From Halichoerus grypus (Eukaryota > Chordata > Mammalia > Carnivora > Phocidae), in NCBI RefSeq assembly GCF_964656455.1, contig NC_135721.1, forward strand, positions 89,012,754 through 89,076,753: 64,000 nt of DNA. Direction: 5' to 3'. Shown here one piece after another: positions 1-15,000 of the stretch; position 1 is the stretch's first letter; each line of letters starts with the position of its first letter. Made by a program: the position numbers and the translations under genes. Under the pieces are notes generated by a model that did no database searches, had not been told where the DNA came from, and worked only from the letters and a program-made list of their open reading frames with translations.

Positions 1-20
1 TTACGTTAATGGATATACAG
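1..20 (+). CDS. REV1: REV1 window exon 1 (3' end only; BRCT domain start)
   Basis: The first 20 bases are the tail of a coding exon. Base 1 ends a codon, then Tyr-Val-Asn-Gly-Tyr-Thr is read and base 20 (g) is the first base of a split Asp codon. A donor GTTGAG follows at 21. The peptide YVNGYT is REV1 residues 55-60, the first strand region of the BRCT domain, and the split Asp61 is completed exactly by the exon at 27099. The start of the exon lies outside the window. The short length would be weak evidence alone; the phase match and peptide make it firm. Confidence 0.9.
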
Positions 21-3000
21 GTTGAGTCCTTTTTACTTTTTAGGTACCCTCTTTTGGCATGTACTTTTATTAGGATTGAGAGTGATTTGTTTTAAATTCT
101 GTTTTTATTTATCTTCTATATAAAAATGATAAAATCCTCTACTTAGAGTCTTTTCCTTTTCCTTTTTGTCCCACCTATACTTGCCATTGTGTTTTTCATA
201 ATTTTTATCGAAGTACATAGTTTTATTTTATTTTATTTTTTTAATTTATTATTTTTTTAAAGATTTTTTTATTTATTTGATAGAGACACAGTGAGAGAGG
301 GAACACAAGCAGGGGGGAGTGGAAGAGGGAGAAGCAGGCTTCCCACCGAGCAGGGAGCCCAATGTGGGGCTCGATTCCAGGATGCTGGGATCATGACCTG
401 AGCTGAAGGCAGATGCTTAACAACTGAGCCACCCAGGCGCCCCGAAGTACATAGTTTTAAAAAGCCAAATGAGGTTTAAAATGGAAAACAGTCTTCTTTC
501 GTAACCATGTGACGGGAGGCTCATCACACATGTATGGGGCATGTACACTATGAGCTTCAGTATAGTGGGAACTGGTAGGGCCATTTCATTGGTGAATTTC
601 CAACTGTAATTATGCATAGGTCCTTTTGAGCTGATGGGAGAGGAGAGTTGTGTGTGTGTTAGATGTCCCAGAATCTTACTTAGAGAAGATACAAACCTAA
701 CTGCTGGCATTTTGGTTGCCATGGGGGAAGGATGGGGCCACAATTCTCACAGTTTAGAAAACAGAATTTCATTTCATCTTCCTCTTCTTTTTTTTCATCC
801 CCTACATCCACTTCTCCCCTCTCGTATGCCTGTTGTCATTGAGTCCAGTCACTGGAAGGGACAGGATAATCTTTCTTTTTTGTGAGTGGAAATGGAGATC
901 TGGACTTCTAATTTGTCTCTCAGACAGAATTTCAACCATAACTTCTTGTTTTATGATCTGTTCACATGGCCACTTTTGAAGGTGCCCAGTGCCTCTTTTT
1001 CTTGGCACTGAGTTTCTCTTGCTTTCACTGGCACCAAGCAGACTCTTCTGTGCTTCCACATAGCCAGCTTAGATTTTATCTTTCTATGATCTGTAAAGTT
1101 ATCATTAGTCTGTTGGCTATCAGCTTTTATTACTAAAGTTTTCATTCTCTTGAGAATTCTTCTCCTCTTAAGATCATTTTATGTATTTTTTTTAAGTGAA
1201 TGGCTGTAAATATTTGTGTCATTCTGTGATATTTATCCCTCTCTGCTTCTCAGCTGGCTGTTACTTGCTTTTCTTTGAGGTCTCTTTATACGTCACTTCC
1301 CCTAACTTGTCTGATTGTCTTCCTGCTGGGGTAGGTGACTTCTCATGCTCCTGTGGGGCTGTGACTCCTTAGTATCTTACCATTTATTGGATCTTATTGT
1401 AGTTGCCTGTTTACTGGATAAGAGCAAGAGTTACATTTTCATGTTTTCATTACTGTTGTACTGTGTCTCTACAGTGACTGGGCATTAACCACTCAGGAAA
1501 TATTTATTGAATTAAAATTAAGTTTTAATTAACGGCTACATTTTCCTGGTTGAGTTTTATCGGGCATCGTTGACAATGAATTTAGTCTAAGAATGTTATC
1601 TCAAAATGAATGCTGGTGCAGCTTTGGGAAAGTTCATAAGATGCAACTTTTCTGCTTAGATATCCTGGAACATTCAAGCTCCACAGACTTTTCTGAGATG
1701 CATTATAAAGATTATAAGTGTTAAAAAGAAAGAAACATTGCTTGTTGCATTAGCCAGTAGTAGAAGTCCCCAGTTAATGAGGGCACCCTTATTCATATAA
1801 GAAGAAAGAGATTCTTTGTGTGAGGGAGGAAAAAAAAATACTATAGTGATCACTACCATAGTTGAGAATCGAATTCTAATTCTACTTTTGTCACCATTTT
1901 TGTGTGACCGTAAGACATTTTCTCTATGGACCTGTTTTATTTGGACCCAGTTTTATCCCTATCTTTTTCATGATTATCCCTGTCCTTTTCATTATTTTCC
2001 CTATCCTTTTCTTTTGGATAGGGATGAAAATATTAATTTTCACTATTACTAGGATTACATTATAATTCTACAAGTAAAGTTCCATTTTGTTGAATTTCCT
2101 AGGGACATGCAAATTGTGATGATAAAATTTTTTTAGAAAAATTTTCAGTTTTAGTGAATATTCTGTCAGTTTGTAGATAAAAGAATCAACAAAACTCTGT
2201 GTAATGAATTAGCAGTAGTGAATTAGTGCTTTAGATGCAGTAAGACTAGTAGGAAATACTGTATTATTATTATTGATTCTTAATCATGCTCCCCATAGAC
2301 TTTAACATTCCAAGTTTTCTTGATTCCTTTAAAGTTCCCAGTTCTGCCAACTGAACTTCTCTTTGGTGACTCCTATCCTTTGCAACCCAATTAACATTGA
2401 ACTTGAGATTACATCTTTTGGGTATTTTGCGTCTGTCAGCCCATTCTTTTTTTTTTCCCCCAAAAGAGGATCTTTTCCCTGCTAAAGTTCTAAGGTTAAC
2501 TTCTTCGCCTTCCAGTTTTTTTTTTTTTTTTTTAAGATTGATTGATTTATTTGAGAGAGAGTGCACGTGCACACGTGCGCACATACCCGGGGTCGGGGGT
2601 GGGGTGGGGTGGTGGGGGACAGAGAGAAGATCTCAAGCAGACTCCCTGCTGACTGTGGAGTCTGACTTGGGGCTCCATCGTGACCTGAGCTGAAATCAAG
2701 AGTTAGTCGCTTAACCGACTCAGCCACCCAGGAGCCCCATCCTGTTTTTGTTTTTGTTTTTTTTTCTAAGATTTTATTTATTTATTTGAGAGAGAGCAGA
2801 GTGAGAGAGGTGGGGTGGGGAGGGGCAGAGGGAGAGGGAAAAGCAGACTCCCTGCTGAGCAGGGAGACCGACTCGGGGCTCAATCCCAGGACCCTGGGAT
2901 CATGACCTGAGCCGAAGGCAGATGCTTAACCAACTGAGCCACCCAGGTGACCCCCCATCCTGTTTTTTTAATTAAACTTTTTTTTTTTGAGGTAATTGTA

Positions 3001-6000
3001 AATTCATATGCCGTTGTAAGAAATAATACAGAGAGATACCGTGACCCATTTGCCCAGTTTGCTTCCTTGGTAACATCTTATAAACCATAGTACATATCAA
3101 CCAGGAAATTGACATTGATACAGTCAAGATAGAGAATGTTTCCACACCACAAAAATTCTTCATGTTGCCCTTTTGTAGCCACACCTGCTTCCCTTTTGCT
3201 CTCAGCCCCTTTTTAATCCCTTTAACTACTAACCTGGTCTCTATTTGTGTACTTTTTTCATTTCAAGGATGTTCTATTTATAGAACATACTGTATATAAC
3301 CTTTTAGGATTGGCTTTTTAAATTTAGCGTAATATTCCGGAGATTCATCCAAGTTGTATATATCAGTGGTTTTTTCCTTTTTATTGCTGAGTTGTATTCC
3401 GTTGTATGGGTGTTCCACAGTTTGTTAACTATTTACCTGTTTAAGAACATCTGGATTATTTTCTGGTTTTGGCTCTGAACATTTATATACAGGTTTTGTG
3501 TGAACATAAGAGTGCTATTGCTGGGTCATACATATGGTAGTTGCCTGTTTAGTTTTTTTAAGAAACTGCCAATCTGTTTCTCCGTGGCTGTACTATTTTA
3601 TTTTATATTTCCACTAGCAGTTTATGAGTGACCCAGTTTCTCTGCATTCTTGTTAGCCTTTAACGTTTTTTAAACATTTTAATAGGTGTGTCCTGATATC
3701 TCATTGTGGTTTTTATTTGTGTTGTAATTGCTCTGCATCTTCACCAGCATTTGATGAAGACAAATTGGTTTTTTGTTTTTGTTTTATAATTAATTTATTC
3801 TAATAGATGTGTAGTGATGTCTCATTGTGGTTTTGATTTGTATTTACCCAATGGCTAATGATACTGAGCAGCCTTTGATGTGTTTATTTGCCATCTATAT
3901 GTCCTCTTCACTGAAATGCCTATTTGTCCATTTTCTAATTGGATTGTTTTATATTCTTTTGAGTTTTGAGAGTTCTTTATATATTCCAGATACTACTCTA
4001 TCAGATACTATGTGGTTTGCAGATACTTTATCATTCTGTAGCTTGCCTTTCATCCTTTTCACATGGTCTTTTGCAGAACAAAATTTTTAGTTTTCATGAG
4101 GCCCCAGTTTATCTATATTTACCTTTATGGATGGTGCTTTCAATTCGAAAGTCTTTGCTTAATACTAGATCTCAAAGATTTTCACCTATTTTTTTTCTAA
4201 ATATTTTCATAGTTTTAGTACATGATCCATTTTCAGTTAATTTTTATTTAATTTAATTATTTTGGTGGCCTATGGATATCCAATTGCTCTAGCTCTGCTT
4301 GTTGAAAAACTATTTTCCTCCATTGGATTACTTTTGCACTTTTGTAAAAAATCAGTTGGACATATCTGGGTCTGTTTCTGGGTTCTCTGTTTTGTTATAT
4401 TAATGTATGTATGTCTCTTCACTGATACCACAGGGTTTTGATTATTGTACCTATATAGTAAGCCTTAATATCAGGCAGAATGATTATTTCCATTTTCTTC
4501 CTTGCCAACATTGTTTTAGCTATTCTAGGGCCTGTGCCTTTCCATATAAATTTTAGAATAAAGTTGTCTGTGTTTATAAAATAAATACCTTGCTGGGATT
4601 GTGATAGGAATTACATTAAGCCTGTAGATCAATTTAAGGAGAATTGACATCTTTACTATGTTGAGTTTTCCAGTCTGTGGACCTTCCATCGCATTTTACT
4701 CTGCTTTAGTTGAGTGAACAAATGTATTTTCTATGCTGCTTGTGTGTTAGGAACTATGAACAGATATGGTGGTCGATGGAGAATGTGGGTTTTGTGATGA
4801 GTAAGTCATCTCTGAGAGTAAGGTACAGAGGAAGGTAGGTGGCAACACAGAAGAGAAGTTACTGCCTTTGAGAGTTAGTGAGTCCTTCATAGAGGGATTG
4901 ACTTTTTAAGCTGGGTCTTGGATAAATAGGCATTTTCTAAGCAAAAAAGGGTAAAGTCATTCTTGTCCTAATCCTGATGTACATTTCCCCCTTTATATTC
5001 TCCAGTTTTGGTCATTGGGCTTATTCTGATATTTTAGGTTTTTTATTTGTACTTTCTTGTTTCTGAACTTTCGTTTTACTTTTGCTTCTTGTGAAAAGTT
5101 TCTTTTCCCACTTCTGTGAACTGGAATTTCATTCATCCATTAAGACTCAGATTAAATTAGATCTTGTCTCCTTCCCTAAGCCAGTCCATAGTATTTAAAT
5201 TGCATAGCATCGTTGCTAGAAACATTTACTTTGATACCTAAGTCTTATATTGTCAGGTCTTATTCATGTATTAAGTTTTTTGGAGGTATAAAGCCAATTT
5301 GATGTCGTAGCACCTAGCCAAACGTGGATCAGAGGTAGCACTGTAGGGCCTTAAATGTGCTCTTTCATCTGATGTCCCTAGGTCTTCATCATTCACATCT
5401 TTGATCAAATGTCACCTCCTCTGAGACTTTCCCTGACCACCCTTATCTAAGATAGATGTACCTTGCCCTCCAATTCTTTCCTAACCCTTTGTCCAGCTTT
5501 ATTTCTCTTCACAGAATTTATTTGTACCTGATCTGGTATCATTTATCGGACTTAATTTCTGTCTGCCCAGTGAAATAGAAGTACCATGGAGCACAGACAT
5601 GAGTCTTGATCATTGCTATATCCCAGGGGCTAGAACCTTGCCTGGCACAGTGTAAGATGCTTAATAAAGATTAGTTGAGTAAATGAGTGAATAACAGGGT
5701 TTGGTATTTGTACATCAGAATGTTAAAATATTTTCACTCATATGCTAATTCAACTCAGTCTTTTTAAATCTTTAGTTTTTAACTAAGAAATGGGCCACAT
5801 TCTAGGCTTTTATTGAATTATAATCTCTGGGAGATAGGCCCTGAGCATGTTTATTTTGGTGAAAGCTCTCTAGGTGAGTTAGTGCTTCAAATCTAGTGAA
5901 TGTAACTGCTGTCTCCTCTGGAGTGGGATCAGGACAGTTAATATGGCAAGAGGTGTTCTGGTTATTTTGTACTTTTTTCAATATGTGGATAAAAGACCAG

Positions 6001-9000
6001 GTCCAATGGCTTTGGTACTGCTGAGGTTTGTGAAAAAACAGATGGGCAGGCAGAAACTTGGGCATGGATTACAAAATGAACAAGAAGGGAGTATGTAAAT
6101 ATGACAGACTTACATTTCAAGTGATAAGGATTTGTTTGAAAACTTTAACCTTACTTTGTTGTTTTCTGAACATGTGAATGTGATGGTTTAGGAAAAGAAT
6201 CCATTTAATGGTGACAAATCTAGTTTTCAGAAATGTATGCATTCCAGAAATTATTTTCTTTTTATATATACGTATCTTCTTTCATTTTTCTGCGAGACTC
6301 TGATCTTGTAAATCAGAGACATAGGAATTTCACCTCTAACTAACATGGGAGAGACTTCCTGTATTAATTTATGCCACCCACTGTATTTTTAGCAGTGTCC
6401 AGTAGGTGTTTGCACCTGATAGGTACTCAAAACTGTGTTCTGTAGTCTTTTGAAACTTCTTCAGTTTTTGCTTGGTTAAGTGTATGTGGCTTTTAGTTGA
6501 ATGTGGTAAATCTAAGATAGTTAGGGAGGAACGGAGTCAAGAGAGTAAGCATGGCTCCTGGAGGAAGAGTAATGGGTGGGAGTCAGAAGACAAAAGGGTC
6601 TGCACAATGGCTGTGTGATTATGGACAAATCACCTAATTTTTTTCTATTTCCTCATCAGTAACTATGCTAAATTATCTTTTCTAATTTGTAGGATTGTGA
6701 GACTCAAATGAAATAATGAAATAATGAAGGATATTACTACTGTAGAACCAAAGAAGGTATAAGCAGCCATTTGGTTTACTTCTTTCTACCATGTATGTAG
6801 CACAACCAACATTTAATCAAGTTCTTTGGATATACAGAATGAAATGGTGCGCATAATGAATATTTTCTCATTAGAGATTTATCAAGGAAAACTTCTGTAC
6901 AAGATTTTAAAATTTTAATAGAATTTGTTTTAACCAGACGATCTTATAAACTATGCCTAGAAACATGAAAGTGGTCTTCATGTGGCTCTTTTAGTGTTCT
7001 GTAATGGCATTTGCTGTGATGGGATTTCACTTGCAGAGCTTTAGGCTTAAATTGTGGTCCTGTGATACATGCCTTTTACTTTTACTGTGTGTATTTGTCT
7101 CTTAGTAGGGTTGGTTTTAGTTCTGAACTTTAGTTGCATTCAGAACATTCTTAAAGAATGTTCTTTAAAGTTAACAGTAGGAGTATTGTGAAATATAATT
7201 TTAAACTTTGAGAAGATAGTTTAGGATCCTAGAGTGCTTTCACTGTTATCAAGAACACCCATTATTATTTTACATAAGAAGTTCCACTAAATAGTTTGAA
7301 TTTTTAGAATGCTAGAAATCCTTTTATTGCAGTAGCAATGCTCCTTCAAACCCAACACTTTTATCCTTGTTAATACCATTAACTATTAGCCAACCTGCTA
7401 CAGCAAATTATCTGACTTATATCTTATTTCCCCCGCAATAGTCTACCTTAAGACAATGATGAAAAAGAACAATGAAGAGAGAAGTGGCTCTGACATCTCA
7501 AAACCTATTATAGAAGGCTGTAAGCATTTAAAACTTTGTGTAACTGGTATTAATAGGCAGATAAGTTGTTTAGAGTTGCTCAGAAATTCTGTGGGGGCAC
7601 CTGGGTAGCTCAGTCAGTTAAGTGTCTGACTCTTGATTTCAGCTCAGGTCATGATCTCAGGGTTGTGAGTTCAGGCCCTGCATTGGGTTCCACACTGGGC
7701 ATGGAGCCTACTTAGAAAAAAAAAAAAGAAAGAAGAAATTATATGTTATGTAAATTTTATATGTAAATTAGATCTCATCTGTATACATATATATGTATTT
7801 ATTATAAGTTACATGCATTATATTTATAAAACAGTACAGCCTTCAGCACTATTTTAAATATTCTAGGTTATAAAGATCCACAGGTCAGTGGGTGAGAGAG
7901 TAGGATTATTCAGTATAATTTGTTGCAACAAATCGGATGACTGGAAAAAAGCTTATACATCAAAATATAATAGGAAATAAAACACATCCCAATAGATTAA
8001 AAGCAGATTTCAGAAACAGTTTATTTCAGGAAATAGACCTGGGTGAAAAATATGGAAATATGTTCAACTTCACTATTAGATAAATGTATAATGAAGCAGA
8101 ATAAGTTTTTGCAAAGTTTATTTAATTTTTAAAAATTATTACATGAATATACCCAATATAGGTATAAATGGATGAAAATAACTGCTCCGGTCATTGCTGA
8201 AGCAAGAATGTGAGTTGGTAGACTTGCTTTGGAGAATGGCGTTATGAAACACACAAGGGACCTTTAATATGCTTATAACCTTTGGCTTAGTAATTCTTCT
8301 AAGAGTCTCTTCTAAGCTGATAAGCCTGATTGGCCTCCCAGTATAGGTTTATGGAAAAGATCATCTTATCATGTTGTTTTATTTGAAAGCCCAAGCATCA
8401 TCTAAGAATAGAAACTTAGTTATAAATTATGCCATCTATAAGGTGACTTAAAATAGTTAAAAAGCTAACTATAGATAATTTATAATATAGAAAAATTTTT
8501 GGTAAATGAGAAAGGGTAGGATATAAAATGAGAAGTAGGGGATGATCAAACTGTTAAAAAAGAAAAGCACAGGGAAAAAATGCTAGAAGCAAATATATCA
8601 CAGTGGTAACTCTTTGGGCATAGAACTGTGAGTGGTATATTTTCTTCTATTTTCTAGATTTTTTATTCTAGGCATGTTTTTGTTAGAGAATAATTTAATT
8701 CGAGCTTTAATATTGTTTATCTTGGGAAACATGAAATTACTATAGTGCCTTTGCTTTTTTTTGCTTTTAGGCTGAACATTGGTATAGAAATATGCTACTG
8801 ATAGGATAGTTTATAGAAATAAGGAAAACAAATTACTTATGTAAATATTTCCAAATATACTATGTGGTGGATTGTATTTCTGTTCACTGAAATCTGCTTT
8901 CCTTCCCCGGGGGAGGATATTACTTCCCTACTTGTTGAAGTCCGGTTTGGCCATGTTCACAGAATGTGAGTAGAAGTGATATATATCAGTTTGGGGATAA

Positions 9001-12000
9001 AGCTTTAAAAATCAGTTTGTGCTTCATTATACCCTCTTTTTCTTCTGCCACAGTGACTGACAGTGTTCTAGATAGAGGTTGTTCCATCAGTCTGGATCTC
9101 AGAGTAAAGATGACATGGAGCATAGGATGGACATGTTTCATGAGTGAAAAATAAACCTTTGTTGTAAGTCACTGATTTTGAGGTCATATGTTACTGCAGC
9201 ATAATCTTCCCTCTCCTCTCTGAGCAGCATCTGAAATAGTGCATAGGAGAAATATTTAGAACAAATATTATGTTTTAGGTTTCCGAAAGAAGTAGTCTTT
9301 GGCTTTATTTTATTTCATTTTTATTTTTTTAAAGATTGATTTATTAATTTGAGGGAGAGAGAGTGTGTGTGCCCACACAAGCGGGGGGAGGTGCAGAGGA
9401 AAGGGAGAGAATCTCAAGCAGATTCCCTGCTGAGCACAGAGCCCAATGCGGGGCTTCATCTAACCACCCTGAGATCCTGACCTGAGCTGAAATCAAGAGT
9501 TAGCCGTTTAACCGACTGAACCCCCCCCCCCAGGCACCCCTCTTTGGCTATATTTTAGATCAGGGGTTGGCAAACTTTTTCTGTAAAGGGCCAGAGCTTT
9601 GTGGGTCATGTACTCTCTCTTGGAACTACTTAGTTCTGCTCTTGTAGCCCTAGAGCAGCCCTAGATAATATATAAATGAATGAGAATGGCTGTGTTCCAA
9701 TAAAACTTTATTTAAAAAATAGGAGATTTGGTCCAAGGGCCTTAGTTTGCTGATCCTTGTTTTAGACCACAGACTCAGAATCTTGGGGTTAGAAGGAAAT
9801 TTAAATCTTCAAAATAATCCTTGTCTGTGTGAGAATTCCTTCTTCAGTGTTGCTGAGTTACCGACAGACTACCACTCAGCCTCTTGCAGTGACTCCAGTG
9901 TGATGGTATACTGTCCTGGGAGGCAAGTGAGTTCATTTTCGAGCAGGCTTGATGGTTTTAGTGAGCCAAAATGTGCATCCCAGTAGTTTCCATCCAGTAG
10001 TCCTAGTTCTTTCTCTAAGACTCTAGAGCATAAATTCAAACCCTGTCACGTCTTTTAAGTGTGATCTTCATGCTAATTCACTCTACAGCTCTCAAGCTAG
10101 ATTAGTCCTAGTTCTTTGAAAGTGTGCTTTCAACCCTGTGGCCATACTTCTCTCCATTTCCTTAACAGCTTTTCTCATCATCTTTCCTCAGCTTCTTGGA
10201 TTGTCATAATCCTACTTAGTTTCCAGGTTCAGCTCAATCAGATGTTGGTCGGCTCTCTGTTCCACAGAACTTTTTTCTGATAGAATATCTTGTGTTTAAA
10301 AAAGCATGTGTGGAATCCTTACTAAATTCTAAGTGAGATGCTTGAAAATATGGGTACTGAGGATACAGTCATGATTAAATAAGGTTCCTGTCCCCATAAG
10401 TTATAAGTAATACCGTAAGTGCTTTTGGATTCCAGATTAAAGCTGTTGGTTGTTTTTGAATTGATTATTAACTTCAGTTCCAAAATACCTGAAAGGTTTT
10501 ATAGTCTTAAGATTATCTGTAGATAATTACTGAAAGCAGATAAATGAAACAAATACTCAGATATGTTATTTACTAGGAATGTCTCTTACCTTTTAGTTGT
10601 TAGGTTAAATAGTTTCTACATAGACCTTGGAATATAACTTCCTTTAAATAGTTGAAAATGTTAATAGCTCTAATGTGTGAATCAGGATTTTCTCACTACT
10701 ATACTGAAAGGCAAAATGGTAACAGGTATATGTTACAAATTGAACTTTCAGAATACAGTCTTATATAATTACTTTTATTTGTTTGGTATTTGGGGGATTT
10801 TTTGGTAAGGGTTCATTTGAAATAGGGTTCTGCTATTTAAAAAATTGAAAATCACTAGTTTAAATGTCTCTGTCTTCCTTCATTAAAGCAAAGCAGTTTC
10901 TTAATTTGTTTCCTTTGGTGTTTTGTACATGACTGAAACATCACTTAATGCTTATTAGCCAGTATGACTTGATTTTGGTCTTTAGAGGATTCCTCCTGGT
11001 TGATTTTTACTATACTGCTCTAATGAAGTTGGTCAGGGTCTAGCGTATATTGAGTCATAAATAGAATCAAATATTCTAGGCATGTAGTCTGACCTCAGTG
11101 AAGCGGAGCAGAACCAGCCCCACTTGTGGTCTGCCCGCTGTGTATGTCTGCATTGTTTGAGTTCATTATTTTGAAGGAAAGGAGGTAGAGCTAATTAAAA
11201 AAAGGCAAAGAGCTCTATTTAGCTTAGTCATTTGAGACTTCTTTGTCGTGTGTTGCCATTGTACCAGTTCTCCTACATAACAAATGGTGCAGTTGTTGTA
11301 AAATAAAATGTGGAGGGAGGAGGAGCAAGATGGCGGAGGAGTAGGAGACCTAAATTTCATCTGGTCCCAGGAATTCAGCTAGATAGTTATCAAACCATTC
11401 AGAACACCTACAAACTCAACAGGAGATGGAAGAAAAGAATAGCAGCAACTCTGTGAACAGAAAGGCAACCACTTTCTGGAAGGTAGGACGTGCGGAGAAG
11501 TGAATCCGAGGCGATATTTGGGAAGATAGCCGTGGGGGAAGGGGGCCTCCGTCAGCCGCTACCGGCAAGTGATAGAGCAGCAGAGCACAAAATCGGAACT
11601 TTTAGAAGCCGGCTCTGCTGAGGGACGTCGCTCCAGTGGCTAAGTGGGGGGTGGAACCCTCGCGGACAGTGTGGTCTCAGGACCCTCAGGGTCACAGAAA
11701 GACCGGGGCCGCCTGAGTGCAGCAGAGCTCCCAGGTATCGGAGTAGGGAAGCCGGCTGCAAAGACAGAGTCGAGGAGTGGGCTCTCAGCTCGGGGTTGCC
11801 ATCAACCGTGATCCGCGGCACAATCGGGCCACTGCTCCTCCAGCAGGGACCCAACGAGCGGCAGATCCGGGGAGACTCCCCTTCCTCCCCCAGGAGGAGC
11901 GGCACGGGAGCGCACCTCAGGAATCTGCTGGGTTTGGAGACTCCAAACGAGGTCGTGTGCCAGAGATAGAAACGCTTGGTCACAGGCCAGGTGAGTGCGG

Positions 12001-15000
12001 AGTGCAGCCGGAAACCGGGGAGATGGGAGTGATTGACTCCTTTTCTCTGGGAGCTCACTGAGGAGTGGCGCCCTGAGCTCTCGGCTCCTCTGGGGCCAGA
12101 GATTGGGAGGCCACCCTTTTCACTCTCGTCCTCCAACGCTGTACGGAAAGCGTTCAGGGAACAAAAGCTTGCGAGAGCAAACCCGAGCAGATTACTTAGC
12201 CCGGACCGGGCAAGGGCGGGGCAATTCTGCCTCCGGCAAAGACATTTGGGAACCTCGGCAACAGGCCCCTCCCCCAGAAGATCAGCGAGAACAGCCAGCC
12301 AAGACCAAGTTTACCAATCAATGAGAACGGCAAAACTCCAGCGCTAGGGGAATACAGCACATAGAATTCATGGCTTTTTCCCCATGATTTTTTAGTCTTT
12401 AAAAGTTAATTTTTTAAGTTTTCTTTATTTTTTTTCTATTTTTTTAGTTGAATTTTTCCTCTTTCCTTTTACAGCCAACATCACTTCCTTTTTTAAAATC
12501 TTTTTTAAATTTTCATTTTTACACTCATATTCTATCCCTTCATTGTATTTAACTTTATTTTTTGTATATATATGTTTTTTTGTCTTTGAAATTTTAGGAT
12601 ACAGTTTTGTTTTTATTTTATTTATTTGAGAGAGAGAGAATGAGAGAGAGCACATGAGAGGGGTTAGGGTCAGAGGGAGAAGCAGACTCCCTGCTGAGCA
12701 GGGAGCCAGATGCGGGACTCGATCCAGGGATTCCAGGATCATGACCTGAGCCGAAGGCAGTCGCTTAACCAACTGAGCCACCCAGGCGCCCAGGATACAG
12801 TTTCTTTTAACAGACCAAAATATACACTAAATCTAGTGTATGACTTTGTCCTAATCTGCCTGATCACATTCTCTCCTTTTTCTTTTAAAATTTTTTTGTT
12901 CTTTTTTCAATCAGCTTCTTATCAATTCCTTTTTAAAATTTTTTTTAATTTTCATCTTTACAGTCATATTCTATTCCTTCATCATGTTTACCCTTATTTT
13001 TGTATATGTATGTTTTCCTTTCTTTAAAATTTTGAGAGGCAATTTCTTCTAACAGACCAAAATACACCCAATATCTAGTGTGTGGCTCTGTTCTATTCAC
13101 CAGCCTGATCATATATTTTTTTTTTTTTCCCTTTCTTTTCCCCCGGTTTTGGGTCTCTTCTGATTTGTTGACTGTATCTTTTTGTGGGGTCATTGTTACC
13201 CTTTTAGCATTTTGTTCTCTCAATCATCTCTTCTTCTCTGGACAAAATGACAAGATGGAAAAACTCACCTCAAAAAAAAAAAAAAGAGGCCGTACTGACT
13301 GCCAGAGACCAAATCAATACGGACATTAATAAGATGTGGGAACTAGAGTTCAGAATGACGATTATAAAGATACTAGCTGGGCTTGACAAAAGCATAGAAG
13401 ATACTAGAGAATCCCTTTCTGGAGAAATGAACTAAAATCTAAGTGGAAATCAAAAAGGCTATTAATGAGGTGCAATCAAAAATGGAGGCTCTAACTGCCA
13501 GGATGAATGAGGCAGAAGAGAGAATTAGCGGTATAGAAGACCACATGATGAAGAATAAAGAAGCTGAGGAAAAGAGAGATAAACAACTACTGGATCACAA
13601 GGGCAGAATTTGGGAGATAAGTGATATCATAAGACGAAACAATATTAGAATAATTGGGATCCCAGAAGAAGAAGAAAGAGAAGGGCAGAAAGTATATTAG
13701 AGCAAATTATAGAAGAGAACTCCCCTAATTTGGAGAAGGAAACGCATCAAAATCCAGGAGGCACAGAGAACCCTCCTCAAAATCAATAAAAATAGGTCAG
13801 CACCCCACCATCTGATAGTAAAACTCACAAGTCTCAGAGACAAAGAGAAAATCCCGGAAGCAGCTCGGGACAAGAGGTCTGTAACCTACAACAGTAGAAA
13901 CATATAGATTGACAGCAGACCTATCCACAGAGACCTGGCAGGCCAGAAAGGACTGGCATGATACATTCAGCACTAAACGAGAAAAAAAGACAGCCAAGAA
14001 TACTGTATCAAGCTAGGCTGTCATTGGAAATAGAAGGAAAGATAAAAAGCTTCCAGGAAAAACAAACTAAAAGAATTTGCGATCCTCAAACCAGCCCTAC
14101 AAGAAATATTGAAAGGGGTCCTCTAAGCAAAGAGAGAGCCTAAAAGTAACATAGACCAGAAAGGAATAGAGACAATATACAGTAAGTCAACTTACAGACA
14201 ATACAATGGCACTAAATTCATATCTTTCAATAGTTACCCTGAATGTAAATGGGCTAAACGCCCCAGTCAAAAGACACAGGGTATCGCGTTGAATAAAAAA
14301 ATAAGACCCATCGATACGCTGCCTGCAAGAGACTCATTTTAGACCCAAAGACCCCTCCAGACTGAAAGTGAGGGGGTGGAAAACCATTTACCATGCTAAT
14401 GGACACCAAAAGAAAGCTGGGGTGGCAATCCTTATATCAGACAAATTAGATTTTAAACCAAAGACTGTAATAAAAGATGAGGAAGGACACTATATCCTAC
14501 TTAAAGGGTCTCTCCAACAAGAAGATCTAGCAATTTTAAGTATCTATGCCCCTAACATGGGAGCAGCCAATTATATAAGCCAATTAATAACAAAATCAAA
14601 GAAACACATCAACAATAATACAGTAATAGTAGGGGATTTTAACATCCCCCCCTCACTGAAATGGACAGATCATCTAAGCAAAAGATCAAGAAGGAAATAA
14701 AGGCTTTAAATGACACACTGGACCAGATTGACTTTACAGATATATTCAGAACATCCCATCCCAAAGCAACAGAATACACATTCTTCTCTAGTGCCCATGG
14801 AACATTCTCCAGAATAGATCACATCCTGGGTCACAAATCAGGTCTCAACCGGTACCAAAAGATTGGGATCATTCCCTGCACATTTTCAGACCACAGTGCT
14901 TTGAAACTAGAACTCAGAAGAGAAAAGTCGGAAAGAACTCAAATACATGGAGGCTAAAGAGCATCCTACTAAAGAATGAATGGGTCAACCAGGAAATTAA

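Noticed and set aside
226..443. tRNA genes suggested by tRNA-like SINE heads
   Set aside because: The tRNA-derived A and B boxes belong to Can-SINEs; no complete cloverleaf tRNA gene was found.
417..743. Open frames overlapping SINE heads and similar short frames elsewhere
   Set aside because: They are translations of Can-SINE sequence or AT-rich intron, recurring with each SINE copy.
7142..7164. Perfect palindrome as a heat-shock or glucocorticoid response element
   Set aside because: Half-sites are recognisable but spacing does not fit a standard receptor element; deep-intronic, and AT-rich palindromes are common by chance.
11552..12136. 194-codon open frame on the minus strand of the L1 5' UTR, recalling the antisense ORF0 of primate L1
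   Set aside because: It lacks an ATG (it opens at a TTG), has no recognisable domain, and sits in a GC-rich block where stop codons are rare by composition. No homology to ORF0 can be claimed.
12033..12347. Overlapping + strand open frames in the L1 5' UTR
   Set aside because: Low-complexity, Arg/Pro/Ser-rich translations typical of CpG-rich DNA; they lie upstream of the real ORF1 start.
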